Shown one piece after another: positions 27,120-36,710 of a stretch of DNA of 64,000 bases. How positions within the stretch are numbered: position 1 is the first letter of the stretch; the number at the start of each line of letters is the position of its first letter. The translations under genes were made by a program, and so were the position numbers. The DNA is from Lampropedia aestuarii. Its GTDB lineage: Bacteria; Pseudomonadota; Gammaproteobacteria; Burkholderiales; Burkholderiaceae_C. The stretch covers positions 115,640 to 179,639 of the forward strand of contig NZ_SSWX01000004.1 of assembly GCF_004803635.1 (NCBI RefSeq), given 5' to 3'. A model generated the notes under the pieces. That model worked only from the letters and a program-made list of their open reading frames with translations. It made no database searches and was not told the DNA's origin.

Positions 27120-28082
27120 TTATTGCAAGGCTTGCAAACCGGCAACCAACCAGCCCGAGCCACCGTTGCGTGGCTTGGTCATGTTCCAGACTTCACGGAA
27201 TGGTGCGGGACCAGCCATCGCATCTTCGCTGATCATGCCCGAGAACTCGACACTGGCCATATACACATCGTTGAGCTCTTCAATGCCCAGCAGCTTGGCA
27301 TCCAAAGTGATCACGGCCGTGTGGTTTGGACGTCCGCTATTGGCAGCATCGCGCTCGGCAAGTTGCTGGCGAATTTCCACCAGCATCTCATCGGTCATCA
27401 TTGCGCGCAGCGAGGTCAGGTCGCTATCGTCCCAGGCTTTTTGCAAACTCACAAAATTGCGTTTGGCTGCCGTCAAGAAACCTTCGGTATCAAAGCCTTG
27501 TGGCACACCCCAGCTTTGCGTGCCGCTCAGCGCAGAGCCGATCATCGAGCCGCCGGCCTGGTCGAATGGGCGCGCTGATGAGTCGTTGCCGACATTCATC
27601 GGGCTATAGCCTTGGGCCGAGCGGTTGGTCGCATTGTTGTTGCCGCCCATCGCACTGAATGGGTTGGCATTGCCAGCTTTGCCACCAGCAAATGCCCCTT
27701 GGGTCGCATTGCGGTTACGTGAGCGCATGATGAAGCCAATCACCGTCATCGCCACCAGGCCCAGCAAGAGCAGCATCAAAATATTGCCAAACTCTTCACC
27801 CAGACCCAGGGAGCTGGCCAACCAGGCCAGACCCAAACCAGCAGCCAGACCACCCAACATGCCCATCATCGGGCTGCGTGGACGCGCTTGGGCATTGGCT
27901 GCAGGATTATTGGCCGCAGCTGGTGGCGTGGCTTGACGCTGTTGTGTTACGTTGCTGGACTGGCGACCTACTGAGCCGCCACCGCCCATGCGGCGAGCTT
28001 CCGCATCAATGTGAACAAACATCAAGCTCACAAGAAACAAGGCCGCAAAGAACGAGCCTAGCTTTTTCATCGTTAGTGTCAT
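27120..28082 (-). CDS. Tim44-like domain membrane protein
   Basis: About 320 residues. A signal-like segment (LGSFFAALFLVSLMFVHIDA) is followed by a Gly/Asn/Gln-rich stretch (GGGGSVGRQSSNVTQQRQAT). A hydrophobic pair of helices (MMGMLGGLAAGLGLAWLASS and ILMLLLLGLVAMTVIGFIMR) comes next, then a C-terminal Tim44-like domain (FDTEGFLTAAKRNFVSLQKA, DDSDLTSLRAMMTDEMLVEI). Such proteins are common beside ubiquinone genes in Burkholderiales; their role is not known. The ATG at 28082 has GGAGAGA upstream. It is upstream of ubiJ on the same strand with a 98-bp gap. Confidence 0.85.
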   Translation of the reverse strand: MTLTMKKLGSFFAALFLVSLMFVHIDAEARRMGGGGSVGRQSSNVTQQRQATPPAAANNPAANAQARPRSPMMGMLGGLAAGLGLAWLASSLGLGEEFGNILMLLLLGLVAMTVIGFIMRSRNRNATQGAFAGGKAGNANPFSAMGGNNNATNRSAQGYSPMNVGNDSSARPFDQAGGSMIGSALSGTQSWGVPQGFDTEGFLTAAKRNFVSLQKAWDDSDLTSLRAMMTDEMLVEIRQQLAERDAANSGRPNHTAVITLDAKLLGIEELNDVYMASVEFSGMISEDAMAGPAPFREVWNMTKPRNGGSGWLVAGLQALQ

Positions 28083-28444
28083 TGTCTCTCTCCTTAGAGT
28101 CTTAAAAACAAGGCGCATCTGGCGCATAAACAGTGCTGTGTCATCAGGGGGTTGACAACAGATGCCGCTATTGTTTCAAAATACAAATACCCATTGTTTT
28201 TTTCAGGGTTGACACAGCGCTAAGTCGCGCGGCTCTAAGAGCCTGATCAAAATCTTCCAACGCAAAAAACCAGCCACAATCGTTTGAAACCGAGGGCGGC
28301 ACATAGTGCAAAACACATCATCAACGCCTTCAAACTGGAAACAAGCCTGGCACTGCCTGGCACAAGGGCCATACGCATTGCGTTACGCACAGGCCTCGCT
28401 ATAGCGCATCGCAGACATACAATTGTCGATTTAACGCTCCTACA
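28083..28444. other. Divergent intergenic gap
   Basis: About 360 bases between the Tim44-like gene and a membrane protein gene. A weak scar resembling one repeat end (TAAGAGCCTGATCAAAATCT) lies at about 28236-28255. Nothing else was recognised. Confidence 0.35.
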
Positions 28445-29197
28445 GTGTCCACCACACAGCGGCGCTGGGGCGATTCAGTGAAGAGAGACAAAGTGCATTC
28501 GAAAGACGCTTCAGCCCAGGCTATGCCTTGGATACCCCAGGCGCCCGACAGCAAAACGCTGCGTATCAGCCGCATTCTGCAAACCACGCAGCTGGTCACG
28601 GGTTTGATTTTCATCCCCATCTTGTTTTTGCTTTGCCGTCGACTGCCAGTGCATGTGGGCTGGGAAAACGGGTTCTTTGAAGTGCTTCAAAATGTGGTGC
28701 TTGGCGTGGGCATGCTGGCTTCGCTGCTAATGGCGGTTCTCAGGCGCCAGCATGTGCAGCGCAATTTCTGGCTGGGCATCAGCTTGGTGTGGCTATTGAT
28801 GCTGGGGCGTGAGCTGTCCTGGGGTGCGGTCTTTTTAACGCCTGCGGGCTTTGGCCCCATCAGTGGGCCGTACTTCAGCTCGCAGTTGCTGCCATACCGC
28901 CCAGCGATTGCCGCCATCGGCTTTGGCATCCTGGCCATCGCATTGCTGTTGATCGCACTGGCCAAGCCATTGGGCTTGCTGCGCTGCGCTTGGCAGCGCA
29001 TTGCCTTGCTGCCTTGGGCCTATGGCCTGTGCATGCTGATCAGCGCGGCAATAGGCACGGCGGCCGAAGGCAAGCTTGGCAGTTTTGGCCATGACTGGAG
29101 CAACGCCCAAGTGGTTGAAGAAGGCTTTGAGCTGCTGGCCTATTACTTTTTGCTGCGCGCACAAATCTGGAGTTTCACACGCTGGCTCAAGCCCTGA
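28445..29197 (+). CDS. Integral membrane protein of unknown function
   Basis: About 250 residues. A polar N-terminus of about 45 residues is followed by about six hydrophobic segments, among them LVTGLIFIPILFLLCRR, VVLGVGMLASLLMAVL, FWLGISLVWLLMLGRELSWG and IGFGILAIALLLIALA. The late stretch IGTAAEGKLGSFGHDWSNAQVVEEGFELLAYYF holds several acidic residues, perhaps in the membrane plane. No family was recognised. The start is uncertain: GTG at 28445 has no ribosome site, and GTG at 28493 has AGAGAG upstream. It converges with creC, one base apart. Confidence 0.65.
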   Translation: MSTTQRRWGDSVKRDKVHSKDASAQAMPWIPQAPDSKTLRISRILQTTQLVTGLIFIPILFLLCRRLPVHVGWENGFFEVLQNVVLGVGMLASLLMAVLRRQHVQRNFWLGISLVWLLMLGRELSWGAVFLTPAGFGPISGPYFSSQLLPYRPAIAAIGFGILAIALLLIALAKPLGLLRCAWQRIALLPWAYGLCMLISAAIGTAAEGKLGSFGHDWSNAQVVEEGFELLAYYFLLRAQIWSFTRWLKP

Positions 29198-29198
29198 A

Positions 29199-30701
29199 CT
29201 AGGGCTTGTTTTCAGCCGATTGCACCGCCCCCTCTTTGGCCTGCTGGACAAACACCACGGGCAGCACCAACTGCGCTTGCGCGCCCGGGCCGTCTGTGCG
29301 GTTGGCCAGGCTGACTTCACCCTGATGGATGCGCATCACCTCACGCACAAAGGCCAGACCCAAGCCCGTGCTTTTTTGTCCGGTCTCTGGTCTGGGCAAA
29401 GAATAAAAACGCTCAAACAAATGACCCAGCGCATAGTCTGGCACGCCTGCGCCTTCATCGCGGATACGGATGATTTGGCGCATGCCCGCAGCGGGCGACT
29501 GCTCCAGCGCAATCTCAATCTGCACCGTGCTGCTGGTGGGCGAGAAGTCCAGCGCGTTATCCAGCAAGTTGCCCAGCGCTTGCTGCAGCAAGAACGGGTC
29601 GCCCTGCACAGCCGCATGCTGGGCTTGGGGCTGCACTAGTACACGCACAGCAATCGACCGGCCTTGGGCACGGCTGGCGCGTGATGCCACAACCGACTCC
29701 ACCCAGGCTTGTGTGCCCAACACACTGGCCGAGGCCGGTTGCTGCAATTGCTCGACGCGCGCCAGCACCAAAAGTCGATCAATCACCAATTGCAAGCGCT
29801 GGGTCTGCTCCAAAATGGTGTCAACAAATTCCAGTTGCACAGCCTCGGGCGCGCCTGGCAGCAACTCTGCACTGGCACGAATGGCCGTCAACGGGCTTTT
29901 CATCTCGTGTGTAAGGCTTTGCACATACTGCTCAACATACTGCTTGCCTTCGAGTTTTTCGCGCATATTCTCCAGCGCCCAGGCCAGCTCCGTCAGTTGC
30001 CTGCCACCCGAGGTGGGCAATTGCGCGGGCTCGCCATCTGCCACCTTGCGGGCGTAATTGCGCAACTGGTTGACCGAGTGGCTCAGCCACACGGTAAACA
30101 GCAAACCAATCGCACCCGAGGCCAGCAACAAAATCAGGCCCAACTCGCGCACCCGCTGGCGGGCATTATTGGCATAGCGCAGCACTGTGCGGGTCGGCTT
30201 GCCCAGCGACAGCACACCAATCACCTGGCCAGAATAGAGAATGGGTGCGGCGACAAACATCACCGAGCTGTTTTCATCGTCGGCAATATCGCGGGTGCTG
30301 CGCGCGCCGTATTCACCGCGCAGCGCCAGATACACATCGCGCCAGCGGCTGTAGTCCTTGCCAACGTCCTGGAACTCGGAGTCGAACACAACAATGCCTT
30401 TGGCATCGGTGATGTAGAGCCGCAAATCGACACTGTCTTTGAGGTTGCCGTGGATACTGGCCGCCAAGGGCCTCACTTTGGCGCTGCTGACCGCACGCAG
30501 CAAATCACCTTGTGCCAGCGAGCCATAAGCCAATTGCGGCGCAATGATCTCTGCGAGCAAATTCGCACTGTCGACCAATGCGTCTTCCGCGCCTTGGCGC
30601 ACACCGGGCTCTACCTCGCGCGAGAAAAAACTCAAAATAAACCATGCAGCCAAGCCGACGATTAAAAAATACCCGACGAACAGCCGAATTGCAAAGCTCA
30701 T
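29199..30701 (-). CDS. creC: Sensor histidine kinase CreC
   Basis: 500 residues. The N-terminal membrane helix (IRLFVGYFLIVGLAAWFIL) is followed by a periplasmic sensor with the CreC-like stretch VDLRLYITDAKGIVVFDSEF, a second helix (LGLILLLASGAIGLLFTVWL) and a HAMP linker. The kinase core has the phospho-acceptor histidine in SLTHEMKSPLTAIRASAELL. The ATP domain follows with NLLDNALDFSP, DEGAGVPD and STGLGLAFVREVM. In Escherichia coli CreC responds to carbon source, and in Aeromonas and Pseudomonas to penicillin-binding protein inhibition. It overlaps creB by 4 bp. No creD is adjacent. Confidence 0.88.
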   Translation of the reverse strand: MSFAIRLFVGYFLIVGLAAWFILSFFSREVEPGVRQGAEDALVDSANLLAEIIAPQLAYGSLAQGDLLRAVSSAKVRPLAASIHGNLKDSVDLRLYITDAKGIVVFDSEFQDVGKDYSRWRDVYLALRGEYGARSTRDIADDENSSVMFVAAPILYSGQVIGVLSLGKPTRTVLRYANNARQRVRELGLILLLASGAIGLLFTVWLSHSVNQLRNYARKVADGEPAQLPTSGGRQLTELAWALENMREKLEGKQYVEQYVQSLTHEMKSPLTAIRASAELLPGAPEAVQLEFVDTILEQTQRLQLVIDRLLVLARVEQLQQPASASVLGTQAWVESVVASRASRAQGRSIAVRVLVQPQAQHAAVQGDPFLLQQALGNLLDNALDFSPTSSTVQIEIALEQSPAAGMRQIIRIRDEGAGVPDYALGHLFERFYSLPRPETGQKSTGLGLAFVREVMRIHQGEVSLANRTDGPGAQAQLVLPVVFVQQAKEGAVQSAENKP

Positions 30702-31462
30702 AGACGGATGCTGTAGCCCATGCCGCGATGGGTTTCAATCGGATCGAGCGCCACTGCCGCTGCAGCCTCGACGCTGCGCAGCTTGCCGCGCAGCGTTTTG
30801 ATATGGGCATCCACCGTGCGCTCCAAGCTCTCCTCAGCGTCAGTCCAAACCTGCTCCATCAACTGGCTGCGGCTGAAAACGCGCCCAGGCCGTGCCAGTA
30901 AAGTGGCCAAGAGCCGGTATTCATAGCGAGTCAGGCTCAGCCATTGGCCATGGAACGCAATGCGCAAGCCCTCTTTATCGTGCGTGAACGGCGCTTGCTG
31001 CACAGCCTTCGCGGTGGTGCTGAACAAGGCCTCGCTGGCGGGCTGCAGCGTTGGCTGCTCTTTGGCACTGCGTTTGTTGGTGCGCCGCAAAATCGCACGC
31101 ACGCGCGATGCCACCTCGCGCGGGCTGAATGGTTTGGAGACATAGTCATCTGCGCCAATTTCCAGCCCAACAATGCGGTCAACCTCATCGCTGCGGGCGG
31201 TCAAGAACAGCACCGGCACATCGGATTGCCTGCGAATCGTGCGGCATAAATCAAAGCCACTGATATCGGGCAGACCGACATCAAGCACCACCAGCGCAAA
31301 CACAGGAGCAGCAGCACTGGCCTGCAGGTCTTGCTGCAAAGCAGCCAGGGCCGCTTGACCTAGCGACTCCCACTGCGTCTCAAAGCCCTCGGCCTTGAGT
31401 GCATAGGCAAGGGTTTGCGCAATTGCAGGCTCGTCCTCAACGATCAGTATTCGCTCACTCAT
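30698..31462 (-). CDS. creB: Response regulator CreB (OmpR/PhoB family)
   Basis: About 254 residues. The receiver domain begins MSERILIVEDEPAIAQTLAY and has the phospho-aspartate in LVVLDVGLPDISGFD. The conserved Lys lies in GADDYVSKPFSPREVASRVR. A winged-helix DNA-binding domain closes the protein (LTRYEYRLLATLLARPGRVF, then TVDAHIKTLRGKLR). A linker of about 40 residues between the domains is longer than usual. The ATG at 31462 fits the domain start; the upstream extension to 31492 is not needed. It forms a two-gene operon with creC through a 4-bp overlap. Confidence 0.88.
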   Translation of the reverse strand: MSERILIVEDEPAIAQTLAYALKAEGFETQWESLGQAALAALQQDLQASAAAPVFALVVLDVGLPDISGFDLCRTIRRQSDVPVLFLTARSDEVDRIVGLEIGADDYVSKPFSPREVASRVRAILRRTNKRSAKEQPTLQPASEALFSTTAKAVQQAPFTHDKEGLRIAFHGQWLSLTRYEYRLLATLLARPGRVFSRSQLMEQVWTDAEESLERTVDAHIKTLRGKLRSVEAAAAVALDPIETHRGMGYSIRL

Positions 31463-31525
31463 AGACACTCGATGGCAGCGGCCCAAACGCACACCAGTAG
31501 CCCGCGGCGCGGTCCGCCCCGGAAT

Positions 31526-32002
31526 TTAAAAGAAAGAATAAAAACAGCGAAACGGGACTTTGCGCTCGGCCCAAAAATCTGCTGCATCGCGGAAGATATC
31601 CAGCAGCTGCTCACGCATTTCCTTGTCAAACTTGACGCTGATCGGAATGTGTTCCAGCACCAGCAAAAAGCCCGGCTGCTGACCCGCTTTCAAAATGGTG
31701 CTGGTCAAGCAGTCGTAGAGCGCATCCAGGTTGCGGCCAAAATAGGTCGACAGCAAGAACTGGTTGGATATTTCCTCAAGAATGCGTTGTTTGGTTGTCG
31801 CTTCTTCCAGCTCTGCATACAGAAAATGCTGCCCCCACAACTGCGCTACCGCCTGCAAGTCGGCTGGACTGAATGCCCTGATCGACTGCACCATATTTGG
31901 GCGCACAGTTTGTTCGATGCGTGCAGCCAACTCCGGCACCGTTTCGCCCAACTCAAACGTGGGGGGCAGGGATGGCAACAATGTATCGTCAGGGTCTCGC
32001 AT
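31526..32002 (-). CDS. Barstar-family ribonuclease inhibitor
   Basis: 158 residues. The C-terminal half matches barstar: QFLLSTYFGRNLDALYDCLT (the helix that plugs barnase-like RNases), GFLLVLEHIP, and the end FWAERKVPFRCFYSF. The N-terminal 70 residues are an extension seen in longer proteobacterial members. Barstars block secreted or contact-delivered RNases and are usually next to the cognate barnase gene. No RNase gene could be found in the 450 bases upstream or beside it, so it looks like an orphan immunity protein. It lies 63 bp upstream of creB on the same strand. Confidence 0.82.
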   Translation of the reverse strand: MRDPDDTLLPSLPPTFELGETVPELAARIEQTVRPNMVQSIRAFSPADLQAVAQLWGQHFLYAELEEATTKQRILEEISNQFLLSTYFGRNLDALYDCLTSTILKAGQQPGFLLVLEHIPISVKFDKEMREQLLDIFRDAADFWAERKVPFRCFYSFF

Positions 32003-32450
32003 AAATATAGGCTGCTAATGAACGGGCGCACGCACAGTCCACAGATGGACTGGCAGTAATGCCCGCCTGATTGTGTTGTTGGACATTGTGTCTGAGAATC
32101 CCACTTCGATGTGAAATATGCAAGTGAAGTTCCGGGTTAGTCATAGCCATCCGGTGGAGCCGAGCGATCCATTGTGCCCCGGCCATCACAGAAAGCTGGC
32201 CTAGCGCAGGCAACATTTGCATTGTTTGTCAATTGCGGGCCCACAAGGCGGCCAAGCAAACACCCATGCCAGCCCTTGAACACACGCCCTGCAAAACCCT
32301 TGCTGCTGGAATGGGGCGGTATCGAGCTGGGCTGCGAGACGTCGCCAGCCAAACATTGCAAAGATTTGGCATTTTCGCGCTCGTGTCATGATGTTGTCAA
32401 AATAACTCCATAGTGTGACGGCCTGTTACATTCTCTACAGCCCAACACCT
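32003..32450. other. Divergent intergenic gap upstream of barstar and ParB-like genes
   Basis: About 450 bases. Short open frames on both strands show no family features, and none resembles a barnase. It should hold the promoters of the two flanking genes. No repeat or RNA was recognised. Confidence 0.4.
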
Positions 32451-34073
32451 ATGTCCCGCCATTTGATGCCAGCCGCCGTTCTGGCGTTTTCAGCTGCAGC
32501 CACGCCTGCAGCCTATGCCCAAACAACGCCCTCGCTGGTGGTGGATTTCGTGTCCATCATGAGTCCGGTATCTGCTGCGCCCGTGCCACTGGGTCCGCTG
32601 GCCTTGCTTTTAAGTGTGCTGGCCATTGGCTTGGCCGTGTTGCTGGGCAAACGCAAAGGTCCCAGCCATTGGCTGAGCCTGCCCGTACTGGCGGCTGTGG
32701 TCGGTCTCGGCTTAAGCCAACCTGACAGCACACAAGCAGAAATGGTGCAGCGCACACTGGACTTGCAAGCCAGCCCAGCCAGCCTCGCATTGAATACCCA
32801 GATCAGTGAACGTTTACTCGTGCGCAACACGACCGGCCAGGCGCTGCGCATCACCAGCCTGGGCCTGAAAGACGGCACAGACACCATGCGCTTGTTCACC
32901 CCCAACGACACCAATGAGGCAGTGGCCTGCAAAAGCGGACTGGTCTTGACAGCCAATCAAGCCTGTGCAATTGAAGTGGTGGTGTCAGAGAATTTTGTAC
33001 TGCAGGCCGGCAGCTTCCTCCAAGTCAAACTGCGTGACCTGCACCCAACGCAGCCTGCAGTCGGCTACGACCAGATTTACTACCACTTGGCCCGCAAACA
33101 GCCAGACCTGAACCGTTTCGCAGAGGGCACAACCAACTACACGCGTCAGATAGAGCGCACAGAACTCAAGCGCGCGCAAGACTACTGCGAAGACACTGGC
33201 CGCAACAGTGCAACCGACTATGTCGCTCGCTCAGTGTCTTTGATCAATGGCACTGGGTTTTCCTGCACCGTGAGCGAAGCCAATGTCGACGCCAGCAAAC
33301 TGAAAACCGTGGTGGTCGGCCCGAACGGCCAGCTTTACCTGACCGATGGCCACCACACCTTCACCACCCTGTGGGAGCTCAAAGATGGCGGACCAGATCT
33401 GCCTGTGTTTGTGCGCGTCGCAGCCAACTTCAGTGACAACCCCGACCTCAGCAGCTTCTGGAGCCAAATGCAGGCCAATAACTACGTGTGGTTGCGCGAT
33501 GCAAATGGCGCAACCATCACGCCTGCGCAATTGCCCACCAGCCTGGGCTTGGCTACTCTGGCCGATGACCCGTACCGCTCCTTGGTCTACTTAACCCGTG
33601 ACATGGGCTATAAAAACTCCGGCGTGCCCGAGTTTGCCGAGTTTTACTGGGGCATGTGGCTGCGCGGTCAAGGCCTGGACGTGAACGACTACGACTTGCG
33701 CGACCTCACGCCAGCAGGCGTGGTGGTGGTCAGCCCAAACCATGAAATCGCCGACACCGGCAGCACCACCAGCTACGTCGCCGCCGTGCGCGATGCCGCC
33801 TTGTTGATGCGCCAACTCACACCAGGCGCAGAGATTGCTCCAGGCCTGACCGGCACCCAGTTTGGCCAGAACACCAGCGCCATGACGCAAAACAACTGGG
33901 ACACCTTGCTTCAAGAAGAAGTCTGGCAAGACGACGCACGCGAATCCGACAACCGCTACCGCAATGGGGGCAAAGCCTGGTATGCCACCGGCTATCGCTT
34001 ATGCGGTGCGCCTGCTGACAATGCCGATTGCTGGCAAACAAACATGATCGTGGACCACACTGCCACGCAATAA
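32451..34073 (+). CDS. ParB-like nuclease domain protein with internal XrtH-type sorting motif
   Basis: About 540 residues. A signal peptide (MSRHLMPAAVLAFSAAATPA) is followed at about residues 35-65 by VPLGPLALLLSVLAIGLAVL and a basic GKRKG. This looks like an IPTL/PEP-CTERM sorting signal but sits near the front. A second hydrophobic segment ends GLSQPDS. A Cys-containing beta domain follows, then the ParBc_2 domain (about 205-500): VVVGPNGQLYLTDGHHTFTT, VFVRVAANFSD, DDPYRSLVYLTRDMGYK and PEFAEFYWGMWLRGQG. The layout fits proteins proposed to be cut internally by exosortase H. The ParB-like fold is usually cytoplasmic, so its place here is odd. A terminator follows. Confidence 0.78.
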   Translation: MSRHLMPAAVLAFSAAATPAAYAQTTPSLVVDFVSIMSPVSAAPVPLGPLALLLSVLAIGLAVLLGKRKGPSHWLSLPVLAAVVGLGLSQPDSTQAEMVQRTLDLQASPASLALNTQISERLLVRNTTGQALRITSLGLKDGTDTMRLFTPNDTNEAVACKSGLVLTANQACAIEVVVSENFVLQAGSFLQVKLRDLHPTQPAVGYDQIYYHLARKQPDLNRFAEGTTNYTRQIERTELKRAQDYCEDTGRNSATDYVARSVSLINGTGFSCTVSEANVDASKLKTVVVGPNGQLYLTDGHHTFTTLWELKDGGPDLPVFVRVAANFSDNPDLSSFWSQMQANNYVWLRDANGATITPAQLPTSLGLATLADDPYRSLVYLTRDMGYKNSGVPEFAEFYWGMWLRGQGLDVNDYDLRDLTPAGVVVVSPNHEIADTGSTTSYVAAVRDAALLMRQLTPGAEIAPGLTGTQFGQNTSAMTQNNWDTLLQEEVWQDDARESDNRYRNGGKAWYATGYRLCGAPADNADCWQTNMIVDHTATQ

Positions 34074-34104
34074 CACCCCCAATAACACCCCCGTCTCGAT
34101 GCGC

Positions 34105-34145
34105 AAACACCCTGCCCGCATGCTTTGCTGGCAGGGTGTTTTATT
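34105..34145 (+). terminator. Intrinsic terminator after the ParB-like gene
   Basis: Stem AACACCCTGCC / GGCAGGGTGTT with a loop of about 13 bases, followed by TTATT. It lies 32 bases after the stop codon. Confidence 0.9.
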
Positions 34146-34602
34146 GTCCAACGTACACGCAGAGGCCGCCTTGGTGGGCGTTGGTTTGAGCCAACCTTCT
34201 GGCATCCACGCCAAGCCAGCGCGCGCGTTCGCTCTAGATCGCAGCCGTTCCCTGCGCACAAGCCCCAACACAAGCACGTTTCCAGAACAGAATCCATTCC
34301 ACGCACTGGGGTCAACAGCCAATTCTGCGCTGGGCGCTGGCCTCGATAGAGTGATCTCAAAGATCCATACTCTTGAACAAACCCCATTGATGCCAACCGC
34401 ATACAGCACTGAGGAGTGCGCCAGCAAGCATCGGAGCCACGCTCTCTTGGTGCCTCATGGGACCGGTTGATCGCACCAGCGATCAGACAACGGTAAAAAA
34501 AGACACTCCAATGCTGTCCCTATAATCAGTCTGCACCACCGCTCAGCCCGCTGATGCCTGTAGCCCACAGGTTCTGAGCCCCGTTTCTGCGCCGGAGGCA
34601 CT
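34146..34602. other. Intergenic gap before the methyltransferase gene
   Basis: About 450 bases with no protein gene that looks real. The last 60 bases should contain the ribosome site region of the methyltransferase (GCCGGAGGCACT just before its ATG). No repeat or RNA was recognised. Confidence 0.4.
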
Positions 34603-35430
34603 ATGGCACGCATTCCCTTGAACACGGTCTCTGAAACCATGTTGTGGACACTGCACAACCGTGCCTGTGAATCGGTACGCGAGGATGCATTTTTCCATGA
34701 CCCGCATGCAGAGCGCATTTACCAAGCGATTGACTACCCGTTTCAGCGGCATTTTGGCCCACCTGACTCCTCGCATGCGGCCAGGGCGCTGGTATTTGAC
34801 CAGGTGATGTCTGCATGGCTGGCCCAGCATCCGAACGCTTGGGTTGTCGAGCTGGCCTGCGGGCTGGAGACACAATGCCTGCGCCTGGACAATGGTTGCG
34901 TCAACTGGCTCTGTGTCGACCTGCCCCAAGCCATGGACTTTCGCGAGCAATACATCCAGCCGACCGAGCGCCTGCGCCATTGGCGGGGCGATGCGCGTGA
35001 TACCGCCTGGCTCGATGAAATTCCGTTCAACGCCCCGCTGTTTGTCAGCGCCCAAGGCATGCTGATGTATTTCACAGAAGCCGAGGTGAGGGCCTTGCTG
35101 CAAACCATTGCCGCCCGCTTCCCACAAGCGCACATCATGTTTGACACGGTGCCGGCCTGGACGGTGGCGGCCACACAAAGCCCGACCGGCCTCTGGAAAA
35201 CCGGGCATTACCGCATCCCAGCGATGCACTGGGGCGTCAGCGGCAACCATGCGCCGTTTTTGCTCAAACAATGGCTAGGCCAAGCCACGCAGGTGCGCTG
35301 GCTGCCCTACCCGTATTACCGCGCTTTGCCCGCCTGGTATTTCAGCTGGATCAAAGCCTGGCCCTGGGCCCATGACCTGATGCCGGGCATGCTGCACGTA
35401 GCCTTAGAGAACGCAATAGCGGAGTCTTAA
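34603..35430 (+). CDS. SAM-dependent methyltransferase, leucine carboxyl methyltransferase family
   Basis: 275 residues. Recognisable elements are DAFFHDPHAERIYQAIDYPF near the start, the SAM-binding core VVELACGLETQCLRLDNG, the acidic strand CVDLPQAMDFRE, and SAQGMLMYFTEAEVRALLQT. These are typical of PF04072 enzymes, which in bacteria methylate carboxyl or hydroxyl groups of small molecules or polyketide-type products. The target is unknown. A clear GGAGG ribosome site precedes the ATG. It lies 83 bp before mnmA on the same strand and could share transcription. Confidence 0.85.
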   Translation: MARIPLNTVSETMLWTLHNRACESVREDAFFHDPHAERIYQAIDYPFQRHFGPPDSSHAARALVFDQVMSAWLAQHPNAWVVELACGLETQCLRLDNGCVNWLCVDLPQAMDFREQYIQPTERLRHWRGDARDTAWLDEIPFNAPLFVSAQGMLMYFTEAEVRALLQTIAARFPQAHIMFDTVPAWTVAATQSPTGLWKTGHYRIPAMHWGVSGNHAPFLLKQWLGQATQVRWLPYPYYRALPAWYFSWIKAWPWAHDLMPGMLHVALENAIAES

Positions 35431-35513
35431 GAACCGATGCAAAGCGTGCAGACAGGTGGACAATTGCGCGCTTTGGCTGCAAAAAACAGCGCCAAGGCGC
35501 ATAATTTCGCCCT

Positions 35514-36710
35514 ATGACACAGAAACAGCGCATCGTAGTAGGTTTGAGTGGCGGCGTCGACTCCGCCGTCAGTGCTTGGCTTTTGAAACAGGCCGGGCAC
35601 GAGGTCGTGGGCATCTTCATGAAGAACTGGGAAGATGACGACGACAGCGAGTTTTGCTCCAGCCGCCAGGACTTTCTGGATGCAGCAGCCGTGGCCGATG
35701 TGATCGGCATTGAGATTGAGCACGTCAATTTCGCCGCTGAATACAAAGACCGCGTGTTCGCCGAGTTTCTGCGCGAATACCAGGCTGGCCGCACGCCCAA
35801 CCCCGATGTGCTGTGCAATGCCGAGATCAAGTTCAAAGCCTTTTTGGACCATGCAATGCGCTTGGGCGCCGAGCGCATCGCCACTGGCCACTATGCGCGC
35901 GCGCGCCTGAATACAGCAACCGGCCTGCATGAATTGCTCAAAGGCCTGGACCCGAGCAAAGACCAAAGCTATTTTCTGCACCGCCTGTCGCAGGCGCAGC
36001 TGTCAAAAACGCTGTTCCCGGTCGGTGAGATCCACAAAACCGAAGTGCGCCGCATTGCTGAAGAAATCGGTCTGCCCAATGCCAAGAAAAAAGACTCCAC
36101 GGGCATTTGCTTTATTGGCGAGCGGCCATTCAGAGATTTCCTCAATCGCTATATCGCCCACCAACCCGGCGCCATTGTCGACGAACAAGGCCGAAAGATT
36201 GGCAACCACGTTGGGCTGTCGTTCTATACCTTGGGCCAACGCCAAGGCCTGGGCATTGGCGGCGTCAAAACCAAGGGGGAGCCACGCGGCGGTGGCGAAC
36301 ACCAGCCCTGGTTTGTTGCGGTTAAAGACTTGCCGCGCAACACCTTGCAAGTCGTGCAAGGCCATGACCACCCTGCCTTGCTGTCACCCACGCTCAATGC
36401 TGGCCAAGCGAGCTGGATTGCCGGTCACGCCCCAGCCGCTGGCCAATACGGTGCCAAAACCCGCTACCGCCAAAGCGATTCGGCCTGCACGCTGACAGCG
36501 TCTGCGGGCGATAGTGCACGTTTTGACTTGTCGTTTGAGCAGCCACAATGGGCCGTCACGCCCGGTCAGTCGGCTGTGCTGTACGACGGCGATGTGTGCT
36601 TGGGCGGCGGCATCATTGAACATGCTGCACCCATGGCGACTTTGGCTGCGCCACTGCCGCCAAGCCATAAAAAGCCAGCCAAGAAGAGCCGTAGCCCAGC
36701 AGCGCATTAA
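35514..36710 (+). CDS. mnmA: tRNA-specific 2-thiouridylase MnmA
   Basis: 398 residues. MnmA adds sulfur to U34 in the anticodon of Lys, Glu and Gln tRNAs. The ATP loop is [15 protein letters not shown] at residues 10-24. The two catalytic cysteines lie in [12 protein letters not shown] (about 103) and [12 protein letters not shown] (about 201). [11 protein letters not shown] and the C-terminal beta-barrel are also present. The last 25 residues (basic, Pro/Lys-rich) are an extension. Its stop overlaps that of the convergent LysR gene by 4 bp. Confidence 0.96.
   Translation: MTQKQRIVVGLSGGVDSAVSAWLLKQAGHEVVGIFMKNWEDDDDSEFCSSRQDFLDAAAVADVIGIEIEHVNFAAEYKDRVFAEFLREYQAGRTPNPDVLCNAEIKFKAFLDHAMRLGAERIATGHYARARLNTATGLHELLKGLDPSKDQSYFLHRLSQAQLSKTLFPVGEIHKTEVRRIAEEIGLPNAKKKDSTGICFIGERPFRDFLNRYIAHQPGAIVDEQGRKIGNHVGLSFYTLGQRQGLGIGGVKTKGEPRGGGEHQPWFVAVKDLPRNTLQVVQGHDHPALLSPTLNAGQASWIAGHAPAAGQYGAKTRYRQSDSACTLTASAGDSARFDLSFEQPQWAVTPGQSAVLYDGDVCLGGGIIEHAAPMATLAAPLPPSHKKPAKKSRSPAAH

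Noticed and set aside
31989..32222. Possible barnase partner of the barstar gene
   Set aside because: The translation has none of the barnase motifs (no catalytic Glu/Arg/His region) and no good start.
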